From: Myxococcales bacterium | Lineage (GTDB): Bacteria > Myxococcota_A > Polyangia > Nannocystales > Nannocystaceae | Assembly (NCBI GenBank): GCA_020633315.1 | Contig: JACKDV010000016.1 | Location: forward strand, 124,001-188,000 | Direction: 5' to 3' | DNA length: 64,000 nt | In this document: piece by piece, positions 23,678-32,586 of the stretch | Position numbering within the stretch: position 1 is the first letter of the stretch | Layout: each line of letters opens with the position of its first letter | The notes under the pieces: generated by a model | Seen by the model: only the letters and a program-made list of their open reading frames with translations | Database searches by the model: none | Told to the model about the DNA's origin: nothing | Translations under genes and position numbers: made by a program

Positions 23678-25057
23678 GTGAGGGCGTTGGGATCGAAGGC
23701 CGTGCGATGGCTCGCGGTCGGCATGGCCGAGCTGGTGATGGGCTGCTACACGGGCCTGCTACCCGGACAGGACGGCGACGCCTCGGGCTCGGGGCCCGGC
23801 GACGGTAGCGGCGCGCTGGGGCCCGACGACGGCACGGATGAAGGAGGCTCGTCGGCAGGCTCCGATCCCCTGGACACCGACGCCGTGCCGGGGGGCGATG
23901 GGCCGTGCGGCGACGGGGTGCTCGACGCCGGCGAGGAGTGTGACCAGGGCCCCGCCAACTCCGAGAGCGGCGCGTGCAAGCCCGACTGCTCCACCAACGT
24001 GTGTGGCGACGGCTTCGTCGGTCCGGCGGAGGGCTGCGACGACGGCAACCTGGCGGCCGACGACGGCTGCAGTCCCCAGTGCACGCTGGAGAGCTGTGGC
24101 GACGGGGTGGTCGACGGGGGCGAGCAGTGCGACGACGGGCAGAACGGGGACGACGACGACGGCTGCACCGACGCGTGCCTGCTGCCCGCTTGCGGGGACG
24201 GCATCGCGCAGCCTGGCGCGGACGAGCAGTGCGACCTCGGCCCGGGCAACTCGGACTCCGGTGCATGCACGACCAGCTGCGACGACGCCGTGTGCGGCGA
24301 TGGCCTGGAGTGGGTGGGACACGAGGAGTGCGACCTCGGGGCGGGCAACGGCCCCGGGTCGTCGTGCACCCCGGAGTGCAGCGCCAACGTGTGCGGTGAC
24401 GGCTACGCGGGGCCCGGCGAGCAGTGCGACGACGGCAACGCGAGCAATGTCGACGACTGCACCAACGTGTGCCAGGGCGCGGCCTGTGGCGATGGCTACA
24501 CCCAGCCCGGTGAGCAGTGCGACGACGGCAACGCCAACGATCTGGACGTCTGCTCCAACGCTTGCGTCGCCCAGATGAGCGACGGCTTCCCCAACAATGC
24601 CTACTGCGATCAAGTGGCGGGCTGGGGTCCGGCCTGGACGACGTGGGAGCTGGAGGTGCTGGCCCTGGTGAACGAGGCGCGCAGCACACCCACCGACTGC
24701 GGTAGCGAGGGCATGTTCGGGGCGACCGGGCCCCTGACCTACGACGGGGCGCTCACCTGTGCCGCCCGCAACCACTCCCAGGACATGGGGGACAACGACT
24801 ACTTCGCGCACACGAGCCCGACCGGCGAGACTCCCTCGGATCGCCTGGCCCTGGCCGGCTACTCCTGGTCGACCTGGGGCGAGAACATCGGGGCCGGCTA
24901 CTCCTCGCCCACGGCGGTGGTCGACGGCTGGCTCGCCAGCGATGGACACTGCGCCAACATCATGAACCCGGCCTTCCAGGAGCTTGGCGTGGGCTACTAC
25001 GCCGCGCCAGGGAGCACCTGGACCCACTACTGGACGCAGAATTTCGGCGCGCCCTGA
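23678..25057 (+). CDS. CAP-domain lipoprotein with Cys-rich DUF4215-like repeats
   Basis: 459 residues. The signal ends in LVMGC (lipobox), followed by an acidic Ser/Gly linker. About six Cys-rich repeats of the form CGDGxxxxGEQCDDGN cover residues ~60-310. The C-terminal domain (about 325-459) is of the CAP/SCP (CRISP, PR-1) type: ALVNEARS, FAHTSPTGE, WGENIGAGY and HCANIMNP carry the His/Glu residues of the CAP cavity. CAP proteins are secreted and bind lipids or act in cell interactions. The GTG at 23678 fits the signal peptide, though its ribosome site is weak. Confidence 0.82.
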   Translation: MRALGSKAVRWLAVGMAELVMGCYTGLLPGQDGDASGSGPGDGSGALGPDDGTDEGGSSAGSDPLDTDAVPGGDGPCGDGVLDAGEECDQGPANSESGACKPDCSTNVCGDGFVGPAEGCDDGNLAADDGCSPQCTLESCGDGVVDGGEQCDDGQNGDDDDGCTDACLLPACGDGIAQPGADEQCDLGPGNSDSGACTTSCDDAVCGDGLEWVGHEECDLGAGNGPGSSCTPECSANVCGDGYAGPGEQCDDGNASNVDDCTNVCQGAACGDGYTQPGEQCDDGNANDLDVCSNACVAQMSDGFPNNAYCDQVAGWGPAWTTWELEVLALVNEARSTPTDCGSEGMFGATGPLTYDGALTCAARNHSQDMGDNDYFAHTSPTGETPSDRLALAGYSWSTWGENIGAGYSSPTAVVDGWLASDGHCANIMNPAFQELGVGYYAAPGSTWTHYWTQNFGAP

Positions 25058-25118
25058 GCCCGAGCACGAGGGACCCGAGCCGATGGCCCGGGCCGGCCAT
25101 CCCGGCTACGCTGGACCA

Positions 25119-25391
25119 ATGGGCGAGCCGCCTCCGGCCATCGCATCCTACGAGCGGAAGGGGCGTCGGTTCGTCTACCAGACCGAGTCCGTTCGCCTGG
25201 CGGTCGCGGCCCGAGGTCGCGACCTGATCATCCCGTACTCGCTGCTGCACGCCCACGGGATGTACGACCAGCTCGAGCGAATCGTGGACGCCTGGTGGGC
25301 GCTGGCTCCCCAGGCCAGGGTGGATCGAATCTCCATCGCCTACCGCGGCGGGGACCCCTACGAGACCTTCCAGCTCCGTCCGCAGGGGTGA
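25119..25391 (+). CDS. Small hypothetical protein
   Basis: 90 residues, cytosolic, ending 85 bases before the flavoprotein gene. The frame is open further upstream to an ATG at 25083. Contains RRFVYQTESVRLAVAARGRDLIIPYSLL and ends with a basic/aromatic stretch. No family recognised. Codon use resembles the neighbours, which supports a real gene, but there is no clear ribosome site. Confidence 0.45.
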   Translation: MGEPPPAIASYERKGRRFVYQTESVRLAVAARGRDLIIPYSLLHAHGMYDQLERIVDAWWALAPQARVDRISIAYRGGDPYETFQLRPQG

Positions 25392-25476
25392 CGGGCTCCG
25401 AGATCGGGAGGACGACCGCGCAGAGCGTCCCTCCTTGGTCCCTGCACCGGGATCGGGTTCGAGTACGATCGGATCG

Positions 25477-27150
25477 ATGACGCGTACATGGCATCACCAG
25501 GCGGACGTGGTCGTGGTCGGATCGGGCGGTGCCGGCCTCGCGGCGGCGAGCGCCGCGGTGGCCGAGGGGGCGAGCGTGATCGTGCTCGAGGCGGCGGAGC
25601 AGGCCGGCGGCACCACGCGACGCTCCGGCGGGGCGCTGTGGATCCCCAACAACTCGCTGATGCGCGCGGCCGGGCTGAGCGACCCCCGCGACGATGCCCT
25701 GTCGCTCATGGCCCACCTGGCCTTCCCCTCGCTGCATGATCCGCAGGCGCCTCGCTTCGGGATCTCGCAGGAGGCCTACGATCTGCTGGAGGCGTTCTAC
25801 GACCATGGCTCCGATGTGGTCGATGCCCTCACCGCGGCCGGGGCCATCGATCTCATCATCCTCCCGCCGCTGGGCTTCGGCACCAGCCCCATCTCCGATC
25901 CCGACTACCACGCCGAGCTGCCCGAGAACGCGGCGCCCCTCGGTCGGGTGCTCACCGCCCAGGCACCGCCGGGCTCGTTCGAATGGCCGGGGGTGTTCCT
26001 GGCCGACGGCCTCATCGCCCACGTGCAGGCCCAGGGCGTGCCGATCCTGCTCGGCCACCGCGTGGTGGAGGTGATCGACGGGCCGCCGGGCGAGGTCACG
26101 GGGGTGGTGGCCGTGCACGAGGGGGCCGAGGTGCTCGTCCGTGCCCGGCGCGGGGTGGTGTTCGCCAGCGGCGGGTTCTCGCACGATCGCGACAAGGTGC
26201 TGTCGCTCACCCGCGGCCCGATCTTCGGCACCGGGGCAGTGCCCACCGGCACCGGGGCCTTCATCGACATCGCCTCCCGCCTCGGGGCCGACCACGGCAA
26301 CCTCGCCAATGGCTTCTTCTTCCAGGTGGCCCTCGAGGCCGCGCTCGAGCACGGCGGGGCCATCTCCCGCACCGACGCGTTCGTGTTCCTGCCCTACGGC
26401 GACAGCATGATCATCGTGGACAAGCACGGCCGCCGCATCGTCAACGAGAAGGCGATGTACCACGAGCGCACGCAGAGCCACTTCGTCTACACCTACAACG
26501 AATTCCCCAACCTCGTGCAGATCATGATCTGGGACGACCCGGTCATGCAGGAGCCCACCTTCTGGCCGTGGCGCGGTGGCGTGCCGTTCCCCGGGCAGAC
26601 CAGCCCCTTCGTGCTCACGGGCAACACCCTCGCCGAGCTCGGCGACGCCATCGATGCTCGGCTGCAATCGCTGCGCGGGCAGCAGGGCATCGCGGCCGCG
26701 GTGGGCCCCCGCGAGATGCTCGCGCCCGACTTCGCCACCAACCTCGCGGCCACCGTGGCGCGCTTCAACGACTTCGCCACCACGGGCGTGGACCTCGACT
26801 TCCACCGCGGCGAGACGCCGCTCGAGCCGGTGTGGCAGGGGCCCTCGCGGGGCTCACCCAACCGCACCATGACCCCGCTGTCCAACGCCGGGCCCTACTA
26901 CGCGCTGCTGCTGGGGGCGGCCACGCTCGACACCTGCGGCGGACCGCGGATCAATGCGAGCGGCGAGGTGCTGCGGCCCGACGGCAGCGCGATCGGGGGG
27001 CTCTTCGGCGCGGGCAATTGCATCGCCTCGCCCACCGGGCAGGGCTACTTCGGCGCCGGCGGGACGATCGGGCCGGCCGTGGTGTTCGGCTACCTCGCCG
27101 GCCGCGCGGCGGCCCAGCGCAGCGTCGGGCATGGGCACGGGCACCCGTAG
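25477..27150 (+). CDS. FAD-dependent oxidoreductase (KstD/fumarate-reductase type)
   Basis: 557 residues. The N-terminal FAD-binding fold has VVVGSGGAGLAAA followed by the acidic VLEA end of strand 2 and GGTTRRSGG. The C-terminus has GLFGAGNCIASPTGQGYFGAGGTIGPA, the second FAD contact. This layout is that of the flavoproteins that include 3-ketosteroid dehydrogenase and soluble fumarate reductase. There is no signal peptide, so it is cytosolic. The ATG at 25477 was chosen just ahead of the FAD fold. The substrate is not predictable; there are no steroid genes nearby. Confidence 0.82.
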   Translation: MTRTWHHQADVVVVGSGGAGLAAASAAVAEGASVIVLEAAEQAGGTTRRSGGALWIPNNSLMRAAGLSDPRDDALSLMAHLAFPSLHDPQAPRFGISQEAYDLLEAFYDHGSDVVDALTAAGAIDLIILPPLGFGTSPISDPDYHAELPENAAPLGRVLTAQAPPGSFEWPGVFLADGLIAHVQAQGVPILLGHRVVEVIDGPPGEVTGVVAVHEGAEVLVRARRGVVFASGGFSHDRDKVLSLTRGPIFGTGAVPTGTGAFIDIASRLGADHGNLANGFFFQVALEAALEHGGAISRTDAFVFLPYGDSMIIVDKHGRRIVNEKAMYHERTQSHFVYTYNEFPNLVQIMIWDDPVMQEPTFWPWRGGVPFPGQTSPFVLTGNTLAELGDAIDARLQSLRGQQGIAAAVGPREMLAPDFATNLAATVARFNDFATTGVDLDFHRGETPLEPVWQGPSRGSPNRTMTPLSNAGPYYALLLGAATLDTCGGPRINASGEVLRPDGSAIGGLFGAGNCIASPTGQGYFGAGGTIGPAVVFGYLAGRAAAQRSVGHGHGHP

Positions 27151-27264
27151 ACCACGGCCGCTCGAGTCGCGGCCCGGAGCAACGCCTCGCGGCGCGCGGC
27201 GTCCTCGCTCGCGGCGCCCGAGGCCGCGGCGGCGGCTCGGCTCCGAGCCGCGGCGTGCAGCCGC

Positions 27265-28116
27265 TCAGCTCGGCGGCTCGAACACGTACTCGTAGCCGAG
27301 GTTGGCGTAGTCCGAGGCGTTGCCGCTGGTGTCCACCGCGGGGCTGAGGGTCATCTTCTTGACCGCCTTGGCCGCGATCTCGTCGCAGCCCGAGCCGATC
27401 CCCCGGATCACCTTCACCCGGCGCACGGTGCCGTCGCGGCGCACGTCCACGTGGAGCAGCACCGTGCCGAACACCCCCTGGTCGCGGCTGGCCGGGCACT
27501 GCACCTTGGGCGGCCGCTTCTTGGGCACCGGCATGGTGCGGATGAAGACGTCGCTCTTGGGCGCCCACGCCGGACCCGAGGGGGCGGTGCCGGTGCCCCC
27601 GGTGCCCGTGCCGCTGCTCTTGGGCTTGCCCTGGGGCTTGCCCTCGTCGGAGCCCTGCACGCGGCCCGGCGAGGTGGTGGTGCCGCCGGCATTGACGGCC
27701 ACCGGGCTGCCGGTGCCCGAGGGCACGAGCTGGCTGTCGGGCAGGCGGATCTTGGGCGGCGGCGGCAGGTCGTCGGAGGGCGGCGGCTGCTTGGGCGGCG
27801 GCTGCTTCTTGGGCGGCGGCTGCTTCTTGGGCGGTGGCGGGGGCGGCGGGATCTCGGGCTCCTCCGGCGGAGGCGGCTCCTCGATCTCGGGCTCCTCCTC
27901 GATCTCGGGCTCGGGCTCGGGCGGCTCGGGGGGCGGCGGAGGCTTGGGTGGCTCCACCGCCACCTCGTAGAGCACGAGCTTGCGCTCGGGCTCGGGCACC
28001 TTCATCTCGTGCAGCGTGTAGAAGATGGCGATGTGGAATCCCACCGACGCGATGAACAGGAACAGGGGCCAACGTCCGAGCCCCTCCTCGTCCTCCGGCT
28101 GTCGGTGGAGACTCAA
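27265..28116 (-). CDS. TonB-family energy transducer
   Basis: 283 residues. One N-terminal membrane anchor (WPLFLFIASVGFHIAIFYTL, about 16-35), then a Pro/Glu/Lys-rich periplasm-spanning stretch (60-130), a Gly/Ser/Thr linker and a C-terminal TonB/AgmX-like domain with VFGTVLLHVDVRRDGTVRRVKVIRG. Two Cys (CPASRD, GCDEIA) may form a disulfide. It overlaps the exbD stop by four bases, so it is translated with the motor genes. Passes proton-motive energy to outer-membrane proteins; the receptor is not in this operon. Confidence 0.88.
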   Translation of the reverse strand: MSLHRQPEDEEGLGRWPLFLFIASVGFHIAIFYTLHEMKVPEPERKLVLYEVAVEPPKPPPPPEPPEPEPEIEEEPEIEEPPPPEEPEIPPPPPPPKKQPPPKKQPPPKQPPPSDDLPPPPKIRLPDSQLVPSGTGSPVAVNAGGTTTSPGRVQGSDEGKPQGKPKSSGTGTGGTGTAPSGPAWAPKSDVFIRTMPVPKKRPPKVQCPASRDQGVFGTVLLHVDVRRDGTVRRVKVIRGIGSGCDEIAAKAVKKMTLSPAVDTSGNASDYANLGYEYVFEPPS

Positions 28117-28559
28117 CCCCCGTCTTCCTTGGGCGGCTGCTCGGTGGCGATCGCGTACTTGGTCACGCCCGCCTGTCGCAGCAGATCGATGAGGTGCACC
28201 ATGTTGCCGACCTCGGCCTTGGTGTCACATTGAACGATTCCCTGGAGATCCTGGTCTCCCGCCGCCTTGACCTGCGCCAGCTTGTCGGTGATGGCGTCGA
28301 GGATCTCGGCGTCGGTCTTCACCGTCTTCTCGTCGACCTTGATGGTGCCGTCCTTGCGACAGATGATCAGCACGCTGGCGCGATCGACGGACTGACCGGT
28401 GGCCGCCTCGGGCTTGTCGACCAGCAGCCCCTCGGGGTTGGCGATGATCGAGGTGGTCACCATGAAGATGATGAGCAGCACCAGGGTCACGTCCACCAGC
28501 GGGGTGACGTTGATCCCGGTGATCTCGCCGTCGTCGTCGAAGTCGGCTCCCCCCGCCAT
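28113..28559 (-). CDS. ExbD/TolR-family proton channel subunit
   Basis: 148 residues. One transmembrane helix at about 20-42. The INVTPLVDVTLVLLIIFMVTT segment holds the Asp that carries protons in ExbD/TolR. A periplasmic domain follows. It lies 3 bases after exbB and overlaps tonB, so it is the middle gene of a three-gene operon. With ExbB it forms the motor that energises the TonB protein. Confidence 0.9.
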   Translation of the reverse strand: MAGGADFDDDGEITGINVTPLVDVTLVLLIIFMVTTSIIANPEGLLVDKPEAATGQSVDRASVLIICRKDGTIKVDEKTVKTDAEILDAITDKLAQVKAAGDQDLQGIVQCDTKAEVGNMVHLIDLLRQAGVTKYAIATEQPPKEDGG

Positions 28560-28562
28560 GGC

Positions 28563-29222
28563 TCAGTCCTTCTCGACGGTATCGAGCGCGCGGCCCACGA
28601 CGAGCGAGCGCGCGGTGTTGGCCAGGCTCTCGGCCTCGCCCATCGTCCGCTTCACGCGACGCTGGAAGATGTTGTAGGCCACCACGGCCGGGATCGCCAC
28701 GAGCAGCCCCACCGCAGTGGCGACCAGGGCCTCGGAGATGCCCGACATCACCTCGGTGCTGGTCTCTCCGCCCGGCTTGAGCCCCGACTCGGCCAGGTCC
28801 TTGAAGGCCTTGATGATGCCGAGCACCGTGCCGAACAGCCCGATGAAGGGGGCGTTGGCGCCCAGGGTGCCCAGGAAGGCGAGGTTGCGCTCGAGCCGGA
28901 CCTTCTCCTCGGGGCGCACCGCGTTCATCGCGGCGTCGATCGCCTCGCCGCCGTACTCGGCCTGCTCGAGCATCTCGCGGACCATGCGACCGCCGGGGCC
29001 CGCCGCGTCCTTCACCGTCGTGGCGGCGGCCTCGCGGTCTCCCTTGGCGAGCTGATCGATGAGCTTGCGGCGGATCTCCGTGTCGGCGCCCGCCACTCCG
29101 CGGAAGAACAGCCCCCGCTCGATCATCACGTACACACTGAGCACGCTGAGGACGACGAGGAGCCACAGGACCCACTCTGCGCCGAGCAGCGAGAACTTGA
29201 GGAATTCGTCGGTCAGGCTCAT
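28563..29222 (-). CDS. ExbB/TolQ (MotA-type) proton channel protein
   Basis: 219 residues with three predicted membrane helices: an N-terminal one (about 13-33) and a pair near 125-200 containing LAFLGTLGANAPFIGLFGTVLGI and VATAVGLLVAIPAVVAYN, the MotA/TolQ/ExbB core. A cytoplasmic loop with GDREAAATTVK lies between. First gene of the minus-strand ExbB-ExbD-TonB operon. The 284 bases upstream, to the truD end, hold no gene and presumably the promoter. Confidence 0.9.
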   Translation of the reverse strand: MSLTDEFLKFSLLGAEWVLWLLVVLSVLSVYVMIERGLFFRGVAGADTEIRRKLIDQLAKGDREAAATTVKDAAGPGGRMVREMLEQAEYGGEAIDAAMNAVRPEEKVRLERNLAFLGTLGANAPFIGLFGTVLGIIKAFKDLAESGLKPGGETSTEVMSGISEALVATAVGLLVAIPAVVAYNIFQRRVKRTMGEAESLANTARSLVVGRALDTVEKD

Positions 29223-29506
29223 CGGTCGAAGCGCGCGAAAAGGTAGCGGAAACCGCGTAACGCGGCCAGGGTTGGGGGGCGAGATGGCCGTTCGTCGAGG
29301 TTTCGGCGAGGCCGCCGCATCGCGCGATCGGGCCGTGCGAGCCGGCGAGGGTGGGGCAGCCGGTGTTCTCGGCCCCGCCGCTCGGTGCCCGGGGCAGCGG
29401 GCCGGCGGAGGGCCTCACGCCGTCGCGTGCCGCAGCGCAGAACGCGGATCGAGCGAACGCCGCCACGCCTCGGTGAACGGCGCGTCACAGCCGGAGCGGA
29501 TCCGCG

Positions 29507-30607
29507 TCAGCCGGGGTCGATGTCGGGCGGGTGCTCGGCGTCGCCCTGGATCTCGCGGCACAGGTGCGTGGCGTAGGTGCCCGCCGGCAGCACGAACACC
29601 AGGCACAGCCCGGGGCCGAGCTCCTCGTCGGGCACGGCGGGGGCGGGCTCGAGCGAGAGCGGCTCGATCGCGGCCGTGAGCGGGCGACGGGTGCCGGCCG
29701 CCTTGCGACCCAGCGAGGCGAGGGCGCGGGGCTCGATGCCCGCGATCCGCAGCACCTCCTGCTCGAGCTCGGCGGCGGGCGTGCCCTCGCTCGGGGCCCA
29801 CATGCGCGAGCCGAACACGGGACCGGTGATCCGCAGCTCGCCCGCGTCGAGCCGGGCCTGATCCACCTCGGGCTCGCTGCACTCGAACATCCCGCCCTCG
29901 CGCTTGTGCAGCAGGTCGCCCGCGAGCACCCGCTGCCAGTGCCCTCGCTCGCGACGCAGCAGCGCATAGAGGTTGAAGAGCGCCGACTGCCCCGCGCCCA
30001 CCACCAGGTTGCCGCGGCGGCCCGAGCGGCCGCGACCGAGCGCCTCGAGCCCGCGGTCGAGCTGGTGGCCGCGTCGACCGAAGCGCTGGGGACCATAGAG
30101 GTTGGCCAGGCCGCCGTCGCGCGCCAGCACGTCGAGGGTGGCCTGGGCCCGCGTCACCGCCTCCTGCGGCGTCACGGCCAGGTCGCGCACCACGATGGTG
30201 AAGCGATTGCCCCGCAGGTGCCCGGTGCGGAGCTTGTGCCCGTGGGGCCGGGGCTCGCCCAGCTCGATCGACGGGTGCTCGAAGCGAGCCAGCGCCTCGG
30301 CGGCCGACGCCGGCACGCTCACCCACTGGGTGGTGATGGCCACCCGATCCTTGCGCCCGGCCATCCCCAGCTCGCGTCGATCGAGGCCCAGCCGCTCGGC
30401 CAGGAGCCCCACTGCCTCCTCGCTGCTGAGGCCGCGCTTGGTGAGCGGCACGAACAGGTGGGCCCCCTTGCGGCCGTCGGTGGGGTAGGCCTCGATCTCC
30501 TCCACGCGGAAGTCGGCCTCGCGTCGGCGGATCCTCCCGCCGGTGCCCGGCAGCTCGGGGGTCTGGAGCGGCGGCTCCAGGATGGCTTGGCGCCAGGCGT
30601 CGTCCAT
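29507..30607 (-). CDS. truD: tRNA pseudouridine synthase D
   Basis: 366 residues. TruD converts U13 of tRNA-Glu and others to pseudouridine. The signature GRKDRVAITTQW holds the catalytic Asp at residue 87. NRFTIVVRDL, NLYGPQRFGRRG and a TRRPLT segment in the insertion domain also match the family. It starts 24 bases after the TPR gene stop, so the two probably form one transcript. Confidence 0.93.
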   Translation of the reverse strand: MDDAWRQAILEPPLQTPELPGTGGRIRRREADFRVEEIEAYPTDGRKGAHLFVPLTKRGLSSEEAVGLLAERLGLDRRELGMAGRKDRVAITTQWVSVPASAAEALARFEHPSIELGEPRPHGHKLRTGHLRGNRFTIVVRDLAVTPQEAVTRAQATLDVLARDGGLANLYGPQRFGRRGHQLDRGLEALGRGRSGRRGNLVVGAGQSALFNLYALLRRERGHWQRVLAGDLLHKREGGMFECSEPEVDQARLDAGELRITGPVFGSRMWAPSEGTPAAELEQEVLRIAGIEPRALASLGRKAAGTRRPLTAAIEPLSLEPAPAVPDEELGPGLCLVFVLPAGTYATHLCREIQGDAEHPPDIDPG

Positions 30608-30630
30608 GCGAGCGGCTCGGGGCTGCGGGC

Positions 30631-31443
30631 CTACGGATCCTCGCTCGGATCCTCGCTCGGGGCGTCGTCCTCGGCCGACGCCGCCTGCTCCACCGGGGCC
30701 GGGGAGGCCGAGCCGTCGCCGTCGTCGGCCGGGGCCTCGCCCTTGTCCGCGGTCATGCTCAGGTAGACCTGGCAGCTACGGTTCTCGGGGTCGCGCGCCA
30801 GCACCTCGCTCCACTGCTCGCGGGCCTGCGCCAGCCGCCCCGCTCGCCACAGCGTGATCCCGTAGTGGGTGCGCCCGGGCAGGTACTCCGGCGAGAGATC
30901 GACGATCGCCTGGTACTCGTCGAGCGCCTCCTCGGTGCGGCCCGCGTCGCGCAGCGCATTGGCGAGCTTGGTGCGGATGTCGACGAAGGTCGGGCACACC
31001 CGCAGGGCCTTCTGGAATTCCTTGATCGCATGCTCGCCGAGCCCCAGCGAGAGGTAGGCATCGCCGAGGTCGGCGTGCATGTTGGCGATCTTGCCGCGGG
31101 CCAGCGGCTCGAGCTGGTCCAGGCCGCCCGAGCCCCGGGAGTGGTGCGCGCGCTCGTACAGCCGGCGTCCCTCGTCGTACAGCCCCAGCTCGTTGCACAC
31201 CACCGCGAGGTTGAGCACCGCCTCGGTGTAGTGGGGGTTGATCACCAGCGCGCGCTCCAGCTCCTCGCGCGCCTGCTCGGGCCGGCCCTGCTCGAAGTGG
31301 ATGAAGCCGAGCATGTTGTGCACGTCGGCGAAGCCCTGTTCGGCGTCGCGGACCGCCTCGAGGTGGGGGCGAGCCCGCTCGTACTCTCCGGCCAGGTAGA
31401 GCTCCCGACCAGCGGCGAGGTGGGACTTGATCTGTGGATCCAT
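30631..31443 (-). CDS. TPR-repeat protein
   Basis: 270 residues without signal peptide. About five tetratricopeptide repeats cover residues 5-225 (for example AGEYERARPHLEAVRDAEQGFADVHNMLG is broken into two helices with the usual small/large residue pattern). The last 40 residues are an acidic, Ala/Pro/Ser-rich disordered tail. TPRs mediate protein contacts. It precedes truD in the same direction. No specific role can be assigned. Confidence 0.82.
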   Translation of the reverse strand: MDPQIKSHLAAGRELYLAGEYERARPHLEAVRDAEQGFADVHNMLGFIHFEQGRPEQAREELERALVINPHYTEAVLNLAVVCNELGLYDEGRRLYERAHHSRGSGGLDQLEPLARGKIANMHADLGDAYLSLGLGEHAIKEFQKALRVCPTFVDIRTKLANALRDAGRTEEALDEYQAIVDLSPEYLPGRTHYGITLWRAGRLAQAREQWSEVLARDPENRSCQVYLSMTADKGEAPADDGDGSASPAPVEQAASAEDDAPSEDPSEDP

Positions 31444-31616
31444 GGCAGCGAAGGCGCGAGGGCGCCCATCGAGGGTACGCCACTTTTGCCGCCGCCGTGA
31501 GAGAGCCGACCGGGATTACGGCCGAGCTGCCCGAGTCGCTGTGACCAAGGACCGGCCTTCCATCAGGTCTTGATGGGCCACGGGGATGCGGCAATTGCGT
31601 CGAGTCAGCCGGCTGC

Positions 31617-32389
31617 CTACGCCGCGACGAGGTCGCGCAGGGTCTGGCGGTCGGAGAACGGGACCAGCTGCGAGACGTCCTGGAGGCGCTCGATGTCCTC
31701 GGCCCGGTAGACGTCGGCTCGGTCGTCGAAGATCGTGATGAGCTGCTCTTGGCGCGAGGGAATCTTGAGGTCGTAGAAGCGCCGAAAGACCTCGGTGGCT
31801 GCCACGTGAGCGGCCGAGGGGTTGCCCGAGGAAAGGGTGAGGATCGCCGACTTGGTGGAGCGGCCCTGCGCGAGGAAGTCCACCCGAACCACGTTGCCGT
31901 AGCGTCCCTCGAGCTCTGCATTCTGCTCGTATGGGATCTCCACGTCGGTCAACACTTCCTCCACCTGCTCCGTGAAGGCGGCCACCATGGCGCTGCGTTT
32001 CGTGAAGACGAGATCTGCGACCCTCACACAACTCTGGCCCAAGGAGACGATCGCGGGCACGAGCCCCTCCAAGTCTGGGAGTCGCAGCACGAGCTGTCCG
32101 CCGTCCTGCTCGACTCCATGGAGACGAAGAACGTCGTCGATGAGGCCCTTTCGCTTGGGGGAGAGCCACGGCTTGATCTGTGCGTCGAAGAGCCAGGACA
32201 TCGTCTGGCCAAGGTCCGAGAGTCGCAGTGCTCGGAAGAGATCGTTCTCCTCCATTAGGAAGAGATCGATCCTCCGTCTGGGTAGAGGAAGGCTGTCTCG
32301 ATTCGAGCTGGACCATTGTGAATGGTCTCCACGCCCCGAACCAAGGCATGTCCCCGGAGGCGAGAGCGGATGTCGTCGACGTCGATCAT
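31617..32389 (-). pseudogene. DUF1828-like protein, single frameshift
   Basis: Two frames make one protein. The first runs from ATG 32389 (MIDVDDIRSRLRGH...ETAFLYPDG) and hits a stop at about 32256. The second continues in a different frame (IDLFLMEENDLFRAL...) to the stop at 31617, giving 212 residues from its first ATG at 32255. The joined product has the look of DUF1828-type proteins (FLYPDG..IDLFL, LTDLGQT-like SDLGQT, VDFLAQGRSTK). One base appears to be missing in the GGAGG stretch at 32271-32275. It may be a pseudogene, a sequencing error, or a site of frameshifting. Confidence 0.65.
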
Positions 32390-32586
32390 GCGCTCTCGTC
32401 CGGGAGCTCGAGCTGCCCATGATGGGAGATGCTCGCCATCTTGCAGAACTCGGAGAAGACTCGACGTAGGGAGGAGCCTGCGAGATCCGGGTCCATCGAC
32501 GGTGGGTGAGCAACGCCACTATATCAATCACCCCGGGCGATCGACGCTCGTGGTGTGGAACGTGAGCGCGCATCGCTCCATGCCGG

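Noticed and set aside
27233..27250. CGGCTCGG/CCGAGCCG hairpin between the flavoprotein and tonB genes as a terminator
   Set aside because: Only two bases between the arms, no T-run, and the surrounding DNA is so GC-rich that such pairs are expected by chance.
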